From the NCBI GenBank assembly GCA_900545215.1, contig UQXW01000068.1, positions 1 to 8,060 on the forward strand: a stretch of DNA of 8,060 nucleotides, written 5' to 3'. The notes below the pieces were generated by a model. That model searched no databases and was not told the DNA's origin. It saw only the letters and a program-made list of their open reading frames with translations. The position numbers were made by a program, and so were the translations under genes. This stretch comes from an uncultured Bacteroidota bacterium. Lineage in GTDB: Bacteria; Bacteroidota; Bacteroidia; Bacteroidales; P3. This document shows positions 5,291 to 8,060 of the stretch, in pieces. Within the stretch, counting starts at the first letter, position 1, and each line of letters begins with the position of its first letter.

Positions 5291-7771
5291 TTATTCGGGC
5301 TTCGAGCCTGATGAAGAGGTTTGTTTGTTCTCCAATTCCAACTTTCCGAAACGTAAAGTGAGGTTAAGAGCTATGTAACGGCTGTTTCGCACTCTGGTAC
5401 TGTGGCTGTGGTAGTACGGAGAGGTGATATCGCTGCTTATTTTGTTCCAGTTGAAAGGGTCGCTGACCGAAAGGCTGAGCGAAAGTTTCCTTTTGAAGAA
5501 ATCGGCACTGAATCCGAGATGCAGGTTATACACATTGTCGTCCCGAGAGAATAACTCCTTGCCCGGAACAAGCACCGAACTCATCACGTATGCAGAATAG
5601 TTTTTCAGGAACTTTACCCAAAGATTCGTATTCACCATAATCCTTGTCCCTTCCTCCTTGTAGTGCCTGCCGTCGGTGTAATCGATTTCATAAACCGAAT
5701 GGCTTAATGTTCCGAACAAGTTCAGATTGGCAAAAGCTCCCAACCGGATATTGCCCATTAGCCTCACCTCTTGCGAAGCCGAGGCGCCGCAGTTGTACGG
5801 CATGGAGAAACGAACGTATCTTCCGAAGTGTTCGTCCCAAACAAGGTCTGTAATCGAGCTGATGGTATTGTTGTTCCAATCGGAAGACACAGTGAGCATG
5901 AGATAGCCTGCTCCCATGAAGAATTTGCTGCAATTCAAGTTGATGGCGTGGCGATTTGAACGGCTCAAATCTCCGTTTCCGACACTGTAACCGTCCTCGG
6001 AATATTCTCTGAAAGTCGTTCTGCGAGAAAGAGAGGGTACGGAAGAGGAATAACTGTAACTTAGCGAAAAATCATACATGGACTTTGTACGATAGGATAG
6101 CCGTATGTTCGGTCTCAAAGTAAGAAACGCCATCGATGTATCGGCAGGATAAAAGTCGTTAACGACTGTAAAAGTGTTATGTCCGGCTGTGGCGTTCAAT
6201 CCAAAGTTCAAAGTAAACCTGCCGAACTTCTGTCTCCAATCCACATAGCCCCTGAGTTCGGTGTTGTCGGCCTTCTTGTCGTATGTGCGTAGAGTGTCGA
6301 TAAGGTCGAAGAGCGATAGCGTACTGTCGAACAGCTTTGTATCGTAGTAGTTGCGGTCATTGTTCAAATCGAAGGTCAATCCGCATGAAAGTTCCTGCTT
6401 TATCGAAAACGGTTTTGTGTATCTCGCCGACATGCTCAGACCGTATGAGTTGTCATCGGTGGTGTATCGCTTATTCATGTCGGAGTATAGCGAACTTGCA
6501 GGGCTGTATTCCCTTATCCGGTTACTGTTCTTATCCGATGGAGAAAAATTGCCGTTCAATGATATTCTCAGTTGGTGTCCCTCATTATCGAATTTCTTGC
6601 GGTAATTGGCCGAAAAATTTCCCCAAGCGTCGAAAGAAGTATCGGCAGACGAGGATTTGTAACGACTGTCCATTCGTGTTATCCCTATCAAGGGGTCATA
6701 ATCGAAGTCCTGTCTGAACCTTTCACCATTGGAAACGGTGCGAGACCAATTAGGATCGAACCCTCCCCAAATGCTTATCTCTCTTGTCGAGTCTATCTTG
6801 TAGTTCAAATCCATCGAGAACCAGCCTCCGAAACTCTTACTCTCGTTTTCGTTTGTTGTAGTCTCGGTATATAAAGTGTCTTTGCCTCCGTTGCCGGCAT
6901 CTTTGAACGATACGGAATAATCTTCGTTGGACGAGGTTCTGTTTCGTATGTTTGTGGAGGCATAAATGCTGAATGAAAGTTTTTCGTTCGCCCAAACGTA
7001 TGACACGAATGGCGAAATGTCCCAAAACGAGTTCGTTCCGCTACCGAAACTTATGAAATGGTTCTTCTTGATCTTGGTATTGGTGATGATATTTATCACT
7101 CCGCAACCGGAACTGTTGGAATATTTCGCACTCGGATGGGTGATTACCTCAATCCTTTTCAAGGCATTGGCAGGAAGATTGTCCAAAAAGGTTTTCAGAT
7201 TGTGCGACTTTATCTTTGAAGGCTCGTCGTTAAGCCATATTTCGACGCAACTGACACCCTCGAGAGTAACCTTTCCATCTATATCGACGCTTACCCCCGG
7301 AGCGTTCTGCAAAGCGTCGCTCGTCGTGCCATTTTGAATTGCAGGGTCGTCCTCGACGTTATACATCGTCTTTTCGCCGTCCATCGAAAAAAGCGGTCGT
7401 TTTTCCACAATCTCCACCCCGCCCAACATCATGGAGGAAGGCTTCAAGAGAATGTCCTCCAAATCGGTTTTACCTTTGATTTCCACTTTTCGCCACAAGC
7501 TTTGATAGCCTATGCAGGAAATATGTAAGAGGTATTCACCGCTTTTGACGTTCTTAAAAACGAACTTGCCGTCATTATCGCTCGATGTACCTTTCACCAA
7601 GCTGCTATCGGCAATGCTCATCAGCCCTATGTTTGCAAATGCAACGGAACTTCGGTTCGTGCTATCTTTCAAAACGCCGCTCACTTGGGCATAAAACTGC
7701 AAGGATAGAGCGGAGAAAACAAATGAAAATAATATTCTCAGAGAATAAAACTGCTTCATAGGCGAAATCAT
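5291..7771 (-). CDS. Outer-membrane beta-barrel protein, TonB-receptor-like
   Basis: This 826-residue protein of the Bacteroidota outer-membrane receptor-like family starts with a signal peptide (about residues 5-28, ending FYA|Q). A carboxypeptidase-regulatory-like beta-sandwich follows (about 29-112, including DNDGKFVFKNVKSGEYLLHI and GYQS). Next is a plug-like domain (about 113-232) with DALQNAPGVSVDIDGKVTLE (152-171) and RIEVITHPSAKYSNSSGCGV (206-225), running into INIIT (226-230). The rest (about 235-805) is a long beta barrel resembling the OMP_b-brl_3 type and ending LNLTLRFGK. A 17-residue Ser/Lys-rich tail follows the last strand. No clear TonB box is seen, so active TonB-driven import is not certain, and no substrate can be named. 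There is no SusD-like partner beside it. A second start at 7759 (MKQFYSLRI) would give 822 residues. The A-rich TAATAAAA before 7771 favours the longer form. Confidence 0.85.
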   Translation of the reverse strand: MISPMKQFYSLRILFSFVFSALSLQFYAQVSGVLKDSTNRSSVAFANIGLMSIADSSLVKGTSSDNDGKFVFKNVKSGEYLLHISCIGYQSLWRKVEIKGKTDLEDILLKPSSMMLGGVEIVEKRPLFSMDGEKTMYNVEDDPAIQNGTTSDALQNAPGVSVDIDGKVTLEGVSCVEIWLNDEPSKIKSHNLKTFLDNLPANALKRIEVITHPSAKYSNSSGCGVINIITNTKIKKNHFISFGSGTNSFWDISPFVSYVWANEKLSFSIYASTNIRNRTSSNEDYSVSFKDAGNGGKDTLYTETTTNENESKSFGGWFSMDLNYKIDSTREISIWGGFDPNWSRTVSNGERFRQDFDYDPLIGITRMDSRYKSSSADTSFDAWGNFSANYRKKFDNEGHQLRISLNGNFSPSDKNSNRIREYSPASSLYSDMNKRYTTDDNSYGLSMSARYTKPFSIKQELSCGLTFDLNNDRNYYDTKLFDSTLSLFDLIDTLRTYDKKADNTELRGYVDWRQKFGRFTLNFGLNATAGHNTFTVVNDFYPADTSMAFLTLRPNIRLSYRTKSMYDFSLSYSYSSSVPSLSRRTTFREYSEDGYSVGNGDLSRSNRHAINLNCSKFFMGAGYLMLTVSSDWNNNTISSITDLVWDEHFGRYVRFSMPYNCGASASQEVRLMGNIRLGAFANLNLFGTLSHSVYEIDYTDGRHYKEEGTRIMVNTNLWVKFLKNYSAYVMSSVLVPGKELFSRDDNVYNLHLGFSADFFKRKLSLSLSVSDPFNWNKISSDITSPYYHSHSTRVRNSRYIALNLTLRFGKLELENKQTSSSGSKPE

Positions 7772-8060
7772 TTTTATTACAAAACGCTAAATCGAAGCAA
7801 CATATTGTCTTAACAGGCAAGTTCCTCAAAAAGGAAAGCAATGCAAAACAAGGGAATACACTTTCCATCGGCAACGAACAACAAAAGTCGGCATAAAACC
7901 CTTCGGAACGCCGTTCAAACAAAAAAAAGAAAACCGGAAGCATCGATTCAATCCGTGTTATCTGCTATTGATGAAAAGAAAACGGCGATTTGTCGAAATG
8001 AAACGCCGAAAGAATTTATCGAAACGCAGGAAACCCTGTCGATAATATGGAAAGTTTCAA
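7772..8060. other. Non-coding region upstream of the minus-strand receptor gene
   Basis: This should hold the promoter and leader of the minus-strand gene, but no exact TAnnTTTG box was found; the closest is TAGCGTTTTG just before the start codon, which has one extra base and no suitable -33 partner. It contains a run of A residues at 7920-7928 (T run on the gene strand) and the third intergenic repeat (7978-8014). A minus-strand frame across 7662-7943 overlaps the receptor gene and is not considered real. Confidence 0.5.
7978..8014 (-). repeat. Intergenic repeat copy 3 (diverged second half)
   Basis: Read on the minus strand from 8014, the block is TTCTTTCGGCGTTTCATTTC, then GACAAATCGCCGTTTTC. 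The first 14 bases are identical to copies 1 and 2, and the first 17 equal the inverted arm at 43 to 27. The second half has CGCCGTTT instead of CGGCGTTT, which lets it fold back: CGGCG (7983-7987) plus TTT (7989-7991) pairs with AAACGCCG (8001-8008) with one bulge. The copy starts 243 bases before the ATG at 7771 and points toward that gene. Confidence 0.5.

Noticed and set aside
6337..6717. Plus-strand frames inside the receptor gene, such as 126 codons at 6337-6717
   Set aside because: Antisense to a continuous 826-residue outer-membrane protein with recognisable domains; no independent evidence.
7662..7943. 93-codon minus-strand frame overlapping the 5' end of the receptor gene
   Set aside because: It overlaps the signal-peptide and N-terminal coding part of a much better gene and has Phe/Leu/Cys-rich low-complexity composition.
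1..8060. CRISPR array, tRNA/rRNA, insertion sequence or phage genes
   Set aside because: No regularly spaced direct repeats, no tRNA- or rRNA-like segment and no transposase, integrase or phage protein was seen. The only repeats are the short intergenic blocks described.

Overview
The window looks like chromosomal DNA from a butyrate-forming member of the Bacteroidota, most likely order Bacteroidales. Four things point there: a -7 promoter box of the Bacteroides type (TACATTTG) before the first gene, A-rich start regions without strong Shine-Dalgarno sequences, a DUF3943 outer-membrane protein, and a large outer-membrane beta-barrel receptor-like protein with an N-terminal carboxypeptidase-regulatory-like domain. 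The species cannot be fixed from the sequence alone. Acyl-CoA dehydrogenase, etfB and etfA in this order resemble the butyryl-CoA dehydrogenase units of Porphyromonas/Odoribacter-like bacteria and of clostridia.

Layout. Positions 1-290 are non-coding and hold a perfect hairpin and the promoter of the first operon. Positions 291-3335 are a three-gene plus-strand operon: a short-chain (butyryl-type) acyl-CoA dehydrogenase, then EtfB, then EtfA. It has a structured 103-base gap between the first two genes and ends in a strong intrinsic terminator (3358-3400). Positions 3336-3738 are a 403-base non-coding stretch. A DUF3943 outer-membrane protein follows on the plus strand (start chosen at 3739). 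It faces, across an 82-base gap, a minus-strand gene for an 822-826-residue outer-membrane beta-barrel protein. Positions 7772-8060 are non-coding.

The three operon products probably work as one complex. EtfAB passes electrons to or from the dehydrogenase flavin, and EtfB carries the GRQAIDGDTAQVGP segment typical of electron-bifurcating, clostridial-type Etf. The likely job is reduction of crotonyl-CoA to butyryl-CoA by NADH, coupled to ferredoxin reduction. The two envelope proteins have no evident link to this pathway.

The most unusual signal is non-coding. The exact 14-mer TTCTTTCGGCGTTT occurs four times, all in intergenic DNA. In three copies it points toward the next gene and begins 243, 245 and 243 bases before that gene's chosen start codon, with a second similar block (usually ACGGCGTTT) just after it. 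This may be a dispersed repeat or a leader element; no wholly new system is evident otherwise.
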